From assembly GCA_024708885.1 (NCBI GenBank), contig JANJXT010000046.1, positions 92,436 to 151,404 on the forward strand: DNA of 58,969 nt, given 5' to 3'. Shown piece by piece: positions 1 to 8,613 of this stretch (the first letter of the stretch is position 1; the number at the start of each line of letters is the position of its first letter). The translations under genes and the position numbers were made by a program. The notes below the pieces were generated by a model that was given only the letters and a program-made list of their open reading frames with translations, ran no database searches and was not told the DNA's origin. Source of the stretch: Thiobacillus sp. (GTDB taxonomy: Bacteria; Pseudomonadota; Gammaproteobacteria; Burkholderiales; Thiobacillaceae).

Positions 1-821
1 ACGACATCCGCGCGCTCGCGCAGGGTTTGCTGCACAAGCCCGAGAGCGTCGAGGTCGCGCGCCGCAACACCACGGTGGAGGTCGTCGAACAGTCGATGCA
101 TCGCGTGCCGCAGGCGCACAAGCGCGACCTGCTGGCGCATCTCATCAAACACCACGACTGGCAGCAGGTGCTGGTCTTCACCCGCACCAAGCACGGCGCC
201 AACAAACTCGCCGAGAAGCTCGTCAAGGACGGCATCACCGCCGCCGCGATCCACGGCAACAAGAGCCAGGGCGCACGCACCAAGGCGCTGGCGAGTTTCA
301 AGGACGGCAGCGTGCGCGTGCTGGTGGCAACCGACATCGCCGCGCGCGGCATCGACATCGACCAGTTGCCGCAGGTGGTGAATTTCGAACTGCCCAACGT
401 GCCGGAGGACTACGTGCACCGCATCGGCCGCACCGGGCGCGCCGGCGCGACGGGTGCCGCGCTGTCCCTGGTCGACGACGAGGAAATGGGCTATCTGCGC
501 GACATCGAGAAGCTGATCAAGCGCTCGATCGTGCGCGTCGAGATCGAGCCGGGCTTCGTGCCGCCGGCACGCGTCGACCTCATGGCCGATGCGCGTCCGC
601 CGCGGCCCGCGCAGGGCCGCCCGGCGCCACGAGCGGGGCAGGGCGGCCGCCCGGGGCAGCCCGGTGGCCGTGCGCCGCAGGGCAAGACGCCGTCCGGCAG
701 GCGCCCTGCAGGCGCTGCCAAGTCCATGCCAAAGCCCGGCCCGCAGCCGGCTTCGCATGCACGCAAGCCGCGCCCGCAGGCGGCGCTGTTCTCGACCAAG
801 CCCGCCACGCGCGGGCACTGA
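1..821 (+). CDS. rhlE: DEAD-box RNA helicase, C-terminal part (RhlE type)
   Basis: The gene is cut by the left edge; its frame is open from base 3, so only the C-terminal RecA-like helicase domain and tail are present. Visible motifs are [15 protein letters not shown] (motif IV region), [14 protein letters not shown] (motif V) and [12 protein letters not shown] (motif VI, with the arginine finger). The last ~75 residues are a low-complexity Pro/Arg/Gly/Ala tail, typical of RhlE-like proteins and likely an RNA-binding extension. Family role: ATP-dependent RNA unwinding in ribosome assembly or mRNA decay. The N-terminal Q motif, Walker A and DEAD box lie outside the window, so the RhlE subgroup is inferred from the C-terminal domain only. 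It converges with the next gene, leaving two bases between stops. Confidence 0.88.
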   Translation, partial: DIRALAQGLLHKPESVEVARRNTTVEVVEQSMHRVPQAHKRDLLAHLIKHHDWQQVLVFTRTKHGANKLAEKLVKDGITAAAIHGNKSQGARTKALASFKDGSVRVLVATDIAARGIDIDQLPQVVNFELPNVPEDYVHRIGRTGRAGATGAALSLVDDEEMGYLRDIEKLIKRSIVRVEIEPGFVPPARVDLMADARPPRPAQGRPAPRAGQGGRPGQPGGRAPQGKTPSGRRPAGAAKSMPKPGPQPASHARKPRPQAALFSTKPATRGH

Positions 822-823
822 TC

Positions 824-2098
824 TCAGCGGCGCGTCAGGCGCGCCGCGATCCAGGTCAGGCCGACCGCGACGGCAATCAGCGCGAAGGCCGCCCCGAGCC
901 GGTTGAGCGCATCCGGCGCCAGCACCAGCAGCGCGCCCAGTTGCAGCATCATCAGGCCGGAGAGGAGCTTGAGCAGCCGGCCCTCGCGTTCGGAAAGTTT
1001 GCGCGCGCCCAGCGTGAACGCGAAGACGGTCACGATGACGGCGAGCGGGATCACGTACACCAGGTTGTAGAGGGCGAGATAAAAGTAGTGCTGTGCGCTG
1101 CCCACGTCGCGCAGCGTCAGCAGCCGCGTATAGACCATGGGGAAACCGGCGGTGCACAGCAGTTCGTAGAAATTGACCGCGACCGCCAGCAGCGCCGCCG
1201 CGGCGAGCATGGCGGGGAGGCTGCCGGCGGCCAGGACGGCGCGGGCGCGCTGATAGATCGCCGGCTTGCGGTGCTCGGGGATCGACAGCGACACGCCGCG
1301 CCCGAACCAGAAGAAATCCTTCACGTTGACGATGCCAACGGTCAGCGCCAGCACCCCGGCGGCGAGCGTGACCCACGCGAGATGACCGAGGACCTGGAAC
1401 AGATTGAGCCAGGCGGCCATGAAGGCGAAATACATCAGTCCCGACACCAGCACGAACACGCCGCCGATCGCCAGCATGCGCGTGCGGCGCTTCTGGTGGA
1501 CCAGCATCGACAGCAGGAACAGCAGCACGAAGAAGGCGCAGGGATTGAAGGCATCGAGGCCGGCGATCAGCACCGTCAACAGCGGCAGCGAATAGGCGTC
1601 CAGCCCGAGCTCGCCGAGAAACGGCACCTGGAACGCGGGCGCCGGCAGGGCGGCGGCGGCCTCGCGCGCGCTGCCGCCTTTGGCTGCGGCGCGGCAGGCA
1701 TCCAGCGCGGCGAGCAGCGCGGGCCCGCTCGTTGCATCGCCGTCCCAGCCGGTTTCCATGCGGCCGCAGTACAGCAGGCCCGGTACGTACTGCGCCGCCT
1801 GCCCGGCCTGCTCGGCGAGCGCGATGTAATGGCGCGCATGTTCGGGATGGCGGGTGAGTTCGAGTGAATGCAGCTTCACCCACGGCCGCTGTTCCGGGAT
1901 GGCCTCGATGAACGGTCGTGCTTCGAGGCAATGCGGACAGGCAAGCGACCAGAAGAAATACAGATGGACGACCGGCTGGCCGTCCGTGCCCGGTTCGATC
2001 CAGGGCGTGTCGGCGTGGGCGCGCGGCAGCAGCAGGGCGCACACGAACAGCGCCCAGGCGATGAGCGGGAAGTGCGACAGGAATCGGCTACGGTGCAT
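824..2098 (-). CDS. Membrane thiol:disulfide protein: thioredoxin-like domain fused to a DsbD/CcdA-like membrane domain
   Basis: The 424-residue protein starts with a signal peptide (about 1-29). A periplasmic thioredoxin-fold domain follows, with the active site FFWSLACPHCLEARPF (C54, C57) and a likely cis-proline segment YVPGLLYCG near 104-112. From about residue 170 there are six or more membrane segments. The first contains DAFNPCAFF (C187) and a later one NFYELLCTAGFP (C315), which match the pair of intramembrane redox cysteines of DsbD/CcdA proteins. The expected role is electron transfer across the inner membrane to periplasmic thiols. The domain order (thioredoxin first, membrane second) is the reverse of the C-terminal half of DsbD. 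I chose the ATG at 2098 because the signal peptide follows directly; an upstream in-frame extension to 2140 runs into the divergent neighbour. Confidence 0.72.
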   Translation of the reverse strand: MHRSRFLSHFPLIAWALFVCALLLPRAHADTPWIEPGTDGQPVVHLYFFWSLACPHCLEARPFIEAIPEQRPWVKLHSLELTRHPEHARHYIALAEQAGQAAQYVPGLLYCGRMETGWDGDATSGPALLAALDACRAAAKGGSAREAAAALPAPAFQVPFLGELGLDAYSLPLLTVLIAGLDAFNPCAFFVLLFLLSMLVHQKRRTRMLAIGGVFVLVSGLMYFAFMAAWLNLFQVLGHLAWVTLAAGVLALTVGIVNVKDFFWFGRGVSLSIPEHRKPAIYQRARAVLAAGSLPAMLAAAALLAVAVNFYELLCTAGFPMVYTRLLTLRDVGSAQHYFYLALYNLVYVIPLAVIVTVFAFTLGARKLSEREGRLLKLLSGLMMLQLGALLVLAPDALNRLGAAFALIAVAVGLTWIAARLTRR

Positions 2099-2119
2099 GC
2101 CGCGAAGTATGGCCGAAGC

Positions 2120-2125
2120 TACAAT
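2120..2125 (+). promoter_or_regulatory. Putative -10 element of the methyltransferase gene
   Basis: TACAAT lies in the 34-base gap between two divergent genes and only seven bases before the ATG at 2133. No convincing -35 is seen. If used, it would give a nearly leaderless transcript. Confidence 0.3.
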
Positions 2126-2132
2126 TCCTTGC

Positions 2133-3638
2133 ATGGACACGCTCGCAAGCTACGACGAACTGCCCTACGACAGTCTGCCGCTGCCGGAGACACAGCCGGA
2201 CGTCATCGCCGCGGTGGCGCGCCTGCACGGCTTCGACGCCCCGGACCCGACACGCGCGCGTATCCTCGAACTGGGCTGCGCGCAGGGCGGCAACCTGATC
2301 CCGCTGGCGTGGCGCTGGCCCGCATGCGAATGCGTCGGCATCGAGCTTTCGCGGGTGCAGGCGGCGGCCGGTGCCGAGTTCGTCACGCGCCTGGGGCTGC
2401 CGAACGTGCGCATCCTGCACGGCGATCTTGCCGCCTTGCCGGACGATCTCGGCGAGTTCGACTACATCATTGCGCATGGCGTCTACTCCTGGGTGCCCCC
2501 TGCCGTGCAGCAGGCCCTGCTCGATGCGTGCCGCCGCCATCTGTCGCCGCAGGGACTTGCCTACGTCAGCTTCAACGTCGCCGCCGGCTGGGCGCCGCTG
2601 GCGCCGCTGCGTGCCGCACTGCGCGTGCGCACCGATGCGGCGCTGCCGGCGCCGGCACGCTGCCGTCAGGCGCTGCGCGTGCTGGACGAGCTGGCGGTGG
2701 AGTGGACCGATGCGGCACTGCAAAAAGAAATCGCCTACCTCCGCAGCGCCTCGCCCTCATACCTGTTCCACGAATATCTCGCCGAGTTCAACGAGGCGAT
2801 CGATTTCGCCGCGTTCGCCGCGCGCCTCGACCGGCACGCGCTGCGCTATGTGGGCGAAGCGGGGCCGCGACGTGCAGTGGTCGAACTCGAGGACGCGTGG
2901 GGCCTCTCGCCGGAGGGAATGGCGGGACGTTGGCACGAGGCTGAAGCCGCACTCGACGAGGCACTGGGCACGCGCTTTCGCCGCGCCCTGATCGCGCGCG
3001 CCGATGCCGAGTGTGCGCAGCCCCCGCAGGCCGAGCGCCTCGCTTCGCTGGCCTTCTACGCGGATCTGACGAGCGACGAGGAAATCGATCTCGACGCGCC
3101 GACTGAGCAGACGTTCGTCAATCCGGCGGGCAACCGCTTTGCAGTCGCCGAACCGGCGATGAAGGCAGCCGTCATGGCGCTGTCGATGGTCTATCCGCGC
3201 GCGCTGACACACGGCGCACTGCTCGACGCGGCGCGCGACGTGATGGCCGGTTGCGGCGCTGCCGGGGGGCTCGACGCGATGGCGTTGCAGGACGCCCTGT
3301 TTCGCCTCGTCGTGGCGCACGGCGTCATGCCCACCGTGTGGATGGGCGCGGCGGCCGGCGAGCCGGGTGAGCGCCCCGCCGCGCACGCGCTCGCGCGCCT
3401 GCAGGCGACACTGCCGGGCTGGGTGGTCGGTGGCACACGCCATGTGGCGCTGGATCTCGACGCGGCCGGGCGCGAGCTGCTTGCGTGCCTGGACGGCACG
3501 CACACGCAGGACGCGCTCTCGGCGCGCATGCACGCAAGCCTGCGGCGTGCCGGGCTCGACCTGCCGCGCGCGCACGTCGATGCGCTGACAGCGCAGCAGT
3601 TATGGCAATTTGCGCGGCAGGGCTTGCTGATCGGGTGA
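2133..3638 (+). CDS. Class I SAM-dependent methyltransferase with methyltransferase regulatory domain
   Basis: The 501-residue protein has a Rossmann methyltransferase domain in its first ~180 residues: motif I ILELGCAQGGN (about 44-54), an acidic residue at the end of strand 2 (VGIELS) and FDYIIAHGVYSWVP (motif IV region). Next comes a segment with YLFHEYLAEFNEAIDF and RHALRYVGEA, which is how methyltransferase regulatory domain proteins (PF10119-type) read. A C-terminal winged region ends the protein. The substrate is unknown. In other bacteria this class is often annotated as a predicted protein or small-molecule methyltransferase. The ATG at 2133 gives the conserved start MDTLASYDELPYDS. 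It is divergent from the thioredoxin/DsbD-like gene and 72 bases upstream of dgcZ. Confidence 0.8.
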   Translation: MDTLASYDELPYDSLPLPETQPDVIAAVARLHGFDAPDPTRARILELGCAQGGNLIPLAWRWPACECVGIELSRVQAAAGAEFVTRLGLPNVRILHGDLAALPDDLGEFDYIIAHGVYSWVPPAVQQALLDACRRHLSPQGLAYVSFNVAAGWAPLAPLRAALRVRTDAALPAPARCRQALRVLDELAVEWTDAALQKEIAYLRSASPSYLFHEYLAEFNEAIDFAAFAARLDRHALRYVGEAGPRRAVVELEDAWGLSPEGMAGRWHEAEAALDEALGTRFRRALIARADAECAQPPQAERLASLAFYADLTSDEEIDLDAPTEQTFVNPAGNRFAVAEPAMKAAVMALSMVYPRALTHGALLDAARDVMAGCGAAGGLDAMALQDALFRLVVAHGVMPTVWMGAAAGEPGERPAAHALARLQATLPGWVVGGTRHVALDLDAAGRELLACLDGTHTQDALSARMHASLRRAGLDLPRAHVDALTAQQLWQFARQGLLIG

Positions 3639-3647
3639 TCATCTGGG

Positions 3648-3678
3648 TGGACACGGCGTCGGAAAGGGCGCTTACAAT
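3648..3678 (+). promoter_or_regulatory. Putative sigma-70 promoter of dgcZ
   Basis: TGGACA (3648-3653) and TACAAT (3673-3678) are separated by 19 bases and lie upstream of the dgcZ ATG at 3711. A purine-rich AAGGACGGA ribosome-binding region follows at 3696-3704. The spacer is longer than ideal. Confidence 0.4.
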
Positions 3679-3710
3679 GGCCGCATCGATCCTTCAAGGA
3701 CGGAGCCTGC

Positions 3711-4595
3711 ATGACTGAGTTCGCGCCTGAAATCGACCCGTTCATCATCGAACTCGACGCCGCCGTCGAGGCGCACATGGACTGGACGCGTCGCGTGCTG
3801 CGCTGCACGGTGCTGCGGGTCCCGCCCGGCGACGACGTCATGGCGTCCGAGGCACACACGCTGTGCCGTTTCGGCGACTGGTTCCGCAGGCACCGCGACC
3901 ATTTCGGGGCGCTCGACGCCTTGTCCGCGGCGCGCGTCGAGACGGTACACCAGACCATGCACGACGCAATTCGCACGATCTGTGGCAACGTGCTCGCCGG
4001 GCGCCCGGGCCGCATGACCGACCTGCAGGCTTTCGAACTCGCGCAGGACGAACTGCTCGCGTTGCTGGCGCGCTTCAAGACACTGCTTCTCACCCACGCT
4101 GCACGCCGTGACGTGCTGACCGGATTGCCGCTGCGCCACGGTCTGGAGCATGATTTCGGTCAACTGAGAAAGGACGCGGCCCGTGCCGGCTTGCGGCTGT
4201 ATGTCGTGATGATCGACATCGATCGTTTCAAGCGTGTCAACGACACCTGGGGACATCCCGTTGGCGATAGGGTGTTGCGTCATCTGGCCGACACCCTGCG
4301 GCAGTGCGTGCGCGGAAACGAGCCGCTGTACCGCTTCGGCGGCGAGGAATTCCTGGTGCTGGCGCAGTGCCGAACCGTTGAGGCCGCAGGCCAGACCGCG
4401 GAGCGCATCGTGTCGGCAGTGCGTGCCGCACCCGCGCCGCTGCCGGATGGCAGCGTGCTGCCGCTCACGGTGACGGCGGGGCTGGCCGAGGCTGCGGAAG
4501 GCGAGGCCTTGACGGCCGTCATCGAGCGCGCCGATGCGGCGCTCTATCAGGGCAAGCAGACCGGGCGCGACCGCTGGGTCATCGCCGGACATTGA
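3711..4595 (+). CDS. dgcZ: Zinc-sensing diguanylate cyclase (CZB-GGDEF), DgcZ type
   Basis: The enzyme makes cyclic-di-GMP from two GTP. The 294-residue protein has the length and domain order of E. coli DgcZ (YdeH): an N-terminal chemoreceptor zinc-binding (CZB) domain and a C-terminal GGDEF domain. The CZB zinc ligands can be placed at H22 (AHMDW), C52 (LCRFGDWF), H80 and H84 (VHQTMH), almost the same numbers as H22/C52/H79/H83 of DgcZ. The cyclase part has DVLTGLPLR, MIDIDRFKRVNDTWGH and the signature RFGGEEF. The I-site position reads RGNE instead of RxxD, so product inhibition may be weak or absent. Zinc binding inhibits DgcZ in E. coli, and the same is inferred here. Its stop lies three bases from a convergent gene. 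Confidence 0.87.
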   Translation: MTEFAPEIDPFIIELDAAVEAHMDWTRRVLRCTVLRVPPGDDVMASEAHTLCRFGDWFRRHRDHFGALDALSAARVETVHQTMHDAIRTICGNVLAGRPGRMTDLQAFELAQDELLALLARFKTLLLTHAARRDVLTGLPLRHGLEHDFGQLRKDAARAGLRLYVVMIDIDRFKRVNDTWGHPVGDRVLRHLADTLRQCVRGNEPLYRFGGEEFLVLAQCRTVEAAGQTAERIVSAVRAAPAPLPDGSVLPLTVTAGLAEAAEGEALTAVIERADAALYQGKQTGRDRWVIAGH

Positions 4596-4598
4596 ACT

Positions 4599-5087
4599 TC
4601 AGCGTGGCGCCTGCCAGCAGTTGTTGTTGATCTGCCAGGTGAGCGAGAGTTGCTCGCTGCCGGGATGCAGGACGTATTTCACGCCAAGGTAGTCCGAGCC
4701 CTTGCGCCAGAACATCGCCAGCAGGTTTTTCTCGCCGTTGGCGACGACGCTGGACTGCGGGATGACCTTGAGCGGGTTGCCATAGAGGTTGGAATAGTTC
4801 GAGGCGACGACGATGAAATGGCGGAAGGACGGCAGGATCTCCTGGTCGAACGCGACGAGCTTGTCGTTGCAGAAGGTGAACAGGAAGCGGCGGCCGGCGT
4901 TGTTGGTGTCGTCGTAGACGAACAGGCCGTCGTTGCCCACCGGCATGGATTTGTCGAAGTTCCAGGATTTCAGTGCCTGCTCGACGTCGGCCCGCGTCAT
5001 GCCGTTGCGGAATTCGCCGATTTCCCAGGCGTGGGCGGGGAGAGCGAACAGGGCGGCAGCGAGGAGGGCGACCGCTCGGCGTTTCAT
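4599..5087 (-). CDS. Secreted protein of unknown function
   Basis: I do not recognise the family. The 162-residue protein begins with a clear Sec signal peptide (MKRRAVALLAAALFALPAHA, cleavage after AHA), so it is probably periplasmic. The mature part is a compact, mixed domain starting WEIGEFRNGMTRADVEQ, with two cysteines (FTFCNDKL and the C-terminal NNNCWQAPR) that could form a disulfide. No membrane segment or enzymatic motif is seen. The ATG at 5087 was preferred over an upstream in-frame start because the signal peptide follows it. It lies 47 bases downstream of the DUF4197 gene on the same strand and may share its transcript. Confidence 0.6.
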   Translation of the reverse strand: MKRRAVALLAAALFALPAHAWEIGEFRNGMTRADVEQALKSWNFDKSMPVGNDGLFVYDDTNNAGRRFLFTFCNDKLVAFDQEILPSFRHFIVVASNYSNLYGNPLKVIPQSSVVANGEKNLLAMFWRKGSDYLGVKYVLHPGSEQLSLTWQINNNCWQAPR

Positions 5088-5134
5088 GCGTGCCGAATGG
5101 ACATACGTGCCGCAAGCATATCGCAATCCTGCGC

Positions 5135-5899
5135 TCACTTGCCCAGCACGGCGCCGAACACTTTTTTCAGCAGATCGCTGCCCGCCTGCATCGGGTTGGC
5201 GCGCAGCGCGGCCTCCTTCTCGCCGATCACGGTGTAGAGACGGTCGAGCGCCTCGCGCGTGACGTAATGGTCGACACTCGCCTGCTCCTTGTCGATGAGG
5301 TTGAACTGCGCCGCCATGCCGGCGTACTGGTTGTATTGTCGCGCCAGGCCCGCCTGGTCGGTGGTCGCCTTGACGATGGGGCCGAAGCGCTCGGTGAGCT
5401 TGGCCTCGGTCTTGCCGCGGAAGAAATCGGTTGCCGAGGTCTTGCCGCCCGTGAGGATGCCCTTCGCATCTTCCAGCGTCATGTCCTTCACCGCGTCGAC
5501 CAGCAGCGTCTTCGCTTCGGGCACGGCGGCTTCCGCGGCGCGGTTCATCGACAGCACGAGTTCGTCGGCCTGTTTGCCGAGGCCGACCATACGCATCGCC
5601 TTTTCCGCCTTCTGCAGGCTGGGCGGCAGCGGGATCTTCAGCGCCGCGTTGCCGAAGAAGCCGTCCTTCTGTCCGAGTTGGGCGACCGCGGCCTCGGCGC
5701 CGCGCGTCAGCGCCTCCTTCAACCCCGCGTTGATGTCGCTGCCCGGCAGCGCGTCGACGCCGCTGGCAGCCGGCGCCGTGGACGGGCTGGCGGGATTCTT
5801 GATCACACCCTTGAGCATCTCGCCCCAGTCGAAGGCGTGGGCGGGTGCGCCCAGGGCAAGGCCGGCGGCAAGCAGGGTCGAAGCAATCAGCGGGCGCAT
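5135..5899 (-). CDS. DUF4197 domain-containing secreted protein
   Basis: The 254-residue protein has a signal peptide (MRPLIASTLLAAGLALGAPAHA) and a mostly helical body. The body carries the signatures of the DUF4197 family: INAGLKEALTRGAEAAV, KDGFFGNAALKIPLP, DAKGILTGGKTSATDFFR and the C-terminal LDRLYTVIGEKEAALRANP. The family is common in Gram-negative bacteria and its biochemical function is not established. It is probably periplasmic. It starts 24 bases after phoH ends on the same strand, so co-transcription with phoH is likely. Confidence 0.82.
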   Translation of the reverse strand: MRPLIASTLLAAGLALGAPAHAFDWGEMLKGVIKNPASPSTAPAASGVDALPGSDINAGLKEALTRGAEAAVAQLGQKDGFFGNAALKIPLPPSLQKAEKAMRMVGLGKQADELVLSMNRAAEAAVPEAKTLLVDAVKDMTLEDAKGILTGGKTSATDFFRGKTEAKLTERFGPIVKATTDQAGLARQYNQYAGMAAQFNLIDKEQASVDHYVTREALDRLYTVIGEKEAALRANPMQAGSDLLKKVFGAVLGK

Positions 5900-5923
5900 G
5901 AATGGTCTCCTGGGACGAGACGG

Positions 5924-7321
5924 CTACAGGACTTCTGCAGCATAGTCGGCGAGGCGCGAACGTTCACCCCGCTGCAGCGTCACGTGCCCGTTGTGCGGCC
6001 AACCCTTGAAGTGATCGACAACATAGGTGAGGCCGGAACTGCCCTCGGTGAGATACGGCGTGTCGATCTGCGAGATGTTGCCGAGGCACACCACCTTGGT
6101 GCCGGGGCCGGCGCGGGTGATGAGCGTCTTCATCTGCTTGGGCGTGAGGTTCTGCGCCTCGTCGATGATGAGGAACTTGTTGAGGAAGGTGCGGCCGCGC
6201 ATGAAATTCAGCGATTTCACCTTGATGCGCGAGCGGATCAGATCCTGTGTCGCGGCGCGCCCCCAGTCGCCGGCCTCCTCGTCGCTCTTGTTCAGCACGT
6301 CGAGGTTGTCCTCCAGCGCGCCCATCCACGGCGTCATTTTCTCCTCTTCGGTGCCGGGCAGAAAGCCGATGTCCTCGCCCACCGGCACGGTGACGCGCGT
6401 CATGATGATTTCGCTGTAGAGCTTCTTGTCGAGCACCTGCGCCAGGCCGGCGGCAAGGGTGAGCAGGGTCTTGCCGGTGCCGGCCTGGCCGAGCAGGCTG
6501 ACGAAGTCGATCTCGGGATCCATCAGCACGTTGAGCGCGAAATTCTGTTCCCGGTTGCGCGCGGTGATGCCCCACACATTGTTCTTCTGATGGCTGTAGT
6601 CCTTCACCGTCACCAGTTCCGCCTGTTTGCCCTCGACCTTCAGCACCTTGGCGTACAGACGGTTGGGGCCTTCCTGGTAGACGAATTCGTTGGGCAGCAG
6701 CGTGGGTACCAGCGGACCCTTGATGCGGTAGTACGTGTGGCCATTGCCCTGCCAGGATTCCATGCCCTTGCCGTGGGTTTCCCAGAAGTCGGCCGGCAGT
6801 TCACGCAGGCCGCTGTAGAGGAGGTCGGTATCCTCCAGCACCTTGTCGTTGAAGTAGTCCTCGGCCGGCAGTCCAAGCGCACGCGCCTTGATGCGCATGT
6901 TGATGTCCTTCGACACCAGGATGACCTGGCGCTTGGGATGCAGGCGCGACAGGAACAGCACCACGCCGAGAATCTGGTTGTCGACCTTGGAGGTAGGCAG
7001 GCTGATCGGAATGTCGCCGGCGATCGCCTGGGTCTGCAGGAACAGCCTGCCGGTCGCGGCGTTGTGGCTGAAGGGGCCGAGCGGGACGCCCTGCTCGATG
7101 TTGTCGAGCTTGCAGATGATTTCGTCAAGGAAGCGGCTGGCCTGGCGTGCGTTGCGCGACACCTCGCTCATGCCCCGCTTGTGCTGGTCGAGCTCCTCCA
7201 GGGTGGCGATCGGCACGAAGATGTCGTGTTCCTCGAAGCGCACGAGGCTGGTGGGATCGTGCATCAGCACGTTGGTATCCAGCACGAAGAGCTTGGTCTG
7301 GGCAGCGGATTTTCTCGGCAT
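5924..7321 (-). CDS. PIN-domain PhoH family ATPase
   Basis: The 465-residue protein joins an N-terminal PIN nuclease-like domain to a C-terminal PhoH P-loop ATPase. The PIN part has FVLDTNVLMHDP and ATLEELDQHKRG, then VLVSKDINMRIKA. The ATPase part has Walker A LLGQAGTGKTLLTLAAGL, Walker B KFLIIDEAQNLTP and KVVCLGNISQID. PIN-PhoH proteins are thought to be RNA helicase/ribonucleases, but the role in Gram-negative bacteria is not settled. It heads a minus-strand run with the DUF4197 gene and is divergent from the sugar-dehydrogenase-like gene across a 199-base gap. Confidence 0.9.
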   Translation of the reverse strand: MPRKSAAQTKLFVLDTNVLMHDPTSLVRFEEHDIFVPIATLEELDQHKRGMSEVSRNARQASRFLDEIICKLDNIEQGVPLGPFSHNAATGRLFLQTQAIAGDIPISLPTSKVDNQILGVVLFLSRLHPKRQVILVSKDINMRIKARALGLPAEDYFNDKVLEDTDLLYSGLRELPADFWETHGKGMESWQGNGHTYYRIKGPLVPTLLPNEFVYQEGPNRLYAKVLKVEGKQAELVTVKDYSHQKNNVWGITARNREQNFALNVLMDPEIDFVSLLGQAGTGKTLLTLAAGLAQVLDKKLYSEIIMTRVTVPVGEDIGFLPGTEEEKMTPWMGALEDNLDVLNKSDEEAGDWGRAATQDLIRSRIKVKSLNFMRGRTFLNKFLIIDEAQNLTPKQMKTLITRAGPGTKVVCLGNISQIDTPYLTEGSSGLTYVVDHFKGWPHNGHVTLQRGERSRLADYAAEVL

Positions 7322-7428
7322 GTTGGCGGCACGAAGTTGCGGGTGCGTTCATCCTACAACAAGGCGATGGCGGCTTGTGGCGGCGCGCATACAAAATCAG
7401 CGGAGGTTTTTTAGCGGGTTTTATCGCG

Positions 7429-7456
7429 TTGCGGCACGTGGTTTTGTGACTACAAT
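7429..7456 (+). promoter_or_regulatory. Putative promoter of the sugar-dehydrogenase-like gene
   Basis: TTGCGG (7429-7434) and TACAAT (7451-7456) are separated by 16 bases and lie 65 bases upstream of the ATG at 7521, in the gap divergent from phoH. The -35 is a poor match. Confidence 0.33.
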
Positions 7457-7520
7457 GTTCATTTTCACTCGTGCACGCAGGTTTGCAGGCGGGTGTGCCC
7501 GTTTGCCGCACGTCATACGC

Positions 7521-8603
7521 ATGGCACGCTGGATCGCACTGTTGCTGATGCTGCTGGGTGTGCCGGCTGCGGCGGAGACGCTGCCGCTGGCGCGGCTGAG
7601 CGTGCCGCCCGGCTTCGCGGTGGAGCTCTTTGCGCGCGTGCCCAATGCCCGGCAGATGACGCTCGGCGAGCGCACGCTGTTCGTCGGCAGCATGCGCGCC
7701 GGCAAGGTCTACGCGATCCCGCTCGAGGGTCCGCGCACGCCGCGCATCATCGCCGAGGGACTCGATCTGCCGGTGGGGGTGGCGTTCCGTGACGGCGACC
7801 TTTATGTTTCGGCCGTCGATCGCGTGCTGCGCCTGCGCGACATCGAGGCACGCCTCGCCCGTCCGCCGCGTCCCGAGCTGGTCAGCCGCGCCTGGCCAGG
7901 CGATACCCATCATGGCTGGAAATTCATCGCCTTCGGTCCCGACGGCAAGCTCCATGTGCCGGTCGGCGCGCCGTGCAACCTCTGCGAGCCGGACCCTGGG
8001 CGTTATGCCGTCATCACGCGCCTGGACGTCGCGCGCGGCACGCTCGAGGTGGTGGCGCGCGGTGTGCGCAATACCGTGGGTTTCGACTGGCATCCGCGCA
8101 CCGGCGAACTCTGGTTCACCGACAACGGCCGCGACTGGATGGGAGACGATGCGCCGCCGGACGAGCTGAACCGGCTGCGCCAGGCTGGACTGCACTTTGG
8201 CTATCCCTACTGCCACGGCGGCACCCTGGCCGATCCCGAGTTCGGCGACAAGGCGCGCTGCGACGCCTTCGAGGCGCCGGCGCAAAACCTCGGTGCGCAT
8301 GTCGCCGCGCTGGGGATGCGTTTTTACACCGGGCGCCAGTTCCCCGCGCAGTATCGCGAGGCCATCTTCATTGCCGAGCATGGCTCGTGGAATCGCAGCC
8401 GCAAAACCGGCTACCGCGTCAGCGTGGCCCGGCTCGACGGCGATCGCGTGATTGCCTATGAGCCATTCGTGACCGGCTGGCTGCAGGGCGAGACCGCGTG
8501 GGGCCGGCCCGCCGACGTGCTCGGGCTGCCCGACGGCAGCCTCTTGGTGTCGGACGATCACGCCGGCGCGATCTATCGCATCGTTTACCGCGGCAGCCGG
8601 TAA
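7521..8603 (+). CDS. Secreted PQQ-dependent sugar dehydrogenase-like (sorbosone dehydrogenase family) beta-propeller
   Basis: The 360-residue protein starts with a signal peptide (MARWIALLLMLLGVPAAAE) and continues as a glucose/sorbosone-dehydrogenase-type six-bladed propeller. Seen are PPGFAVELFARVPNARQM, THHGWKFIAFGPDGKLHV with the paired histidines of the cofactor pocket, GVRNTVGFDWHP, LWFTDNGRDWMGDD, the blade IFIAEHGSWNRS and VLGLPDGSLLVSDDHAGAIY. Family members oxidise sugars or aldoses in the periplasm with PQQ and calcium, but many are uncharacterised and the substrate here cannot be named. The ATG at 7521 was chosen because the signal peptide follows. It sits only 10 bases before tsaB but is functionally unrelated. 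Confidence 0.78.
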   Translation: MARWIALLLMLLGVPAAAETLPLARLSVPPGFAVELFARVPNARQMTLGERTLFVGSMRAGKVYAIPLEGPRTPRIIAEGLDLPVGVAFRDGDLYVSAVDRVLRLRDIEARLARPPRPELVSRAWPGDTHHGWKFIAFGPDGKLHVPVGAPCNLCEPDPGRYAVITRLDVARGTLEVVARGVRNTVGFDWHPRTGELWFTDNGRDWMGDDAPPDELNRLRQAGLHFGYPYCHGGTLADPEFGDKARCDAFEAPAQNLGAHVAALGMRFYTGRQFPAQYREAIFIAEHGSWNRSRKTGYRVSVARLDGDRVIAYEPFVTGWLQGETAWGRPADVLGLPDGSLLVSDDHAGAIYRIVYRGSR

Positions 8604-8613
8604 AATTGGTGCG

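Noticed and set aside
4973-7414. An 813-codon open frame on the plus strand, opposite the DUF4197 and phoH genes
   Set aside because: It is an antisense shadow of high-GC codon use: the composition is His/Arg/Gln-rich and it covers two recognisable minus-strand genes. Similar long shadows (for example 36501-38447 and 52883-55036 on the minus strand) were dropped for the same reason.
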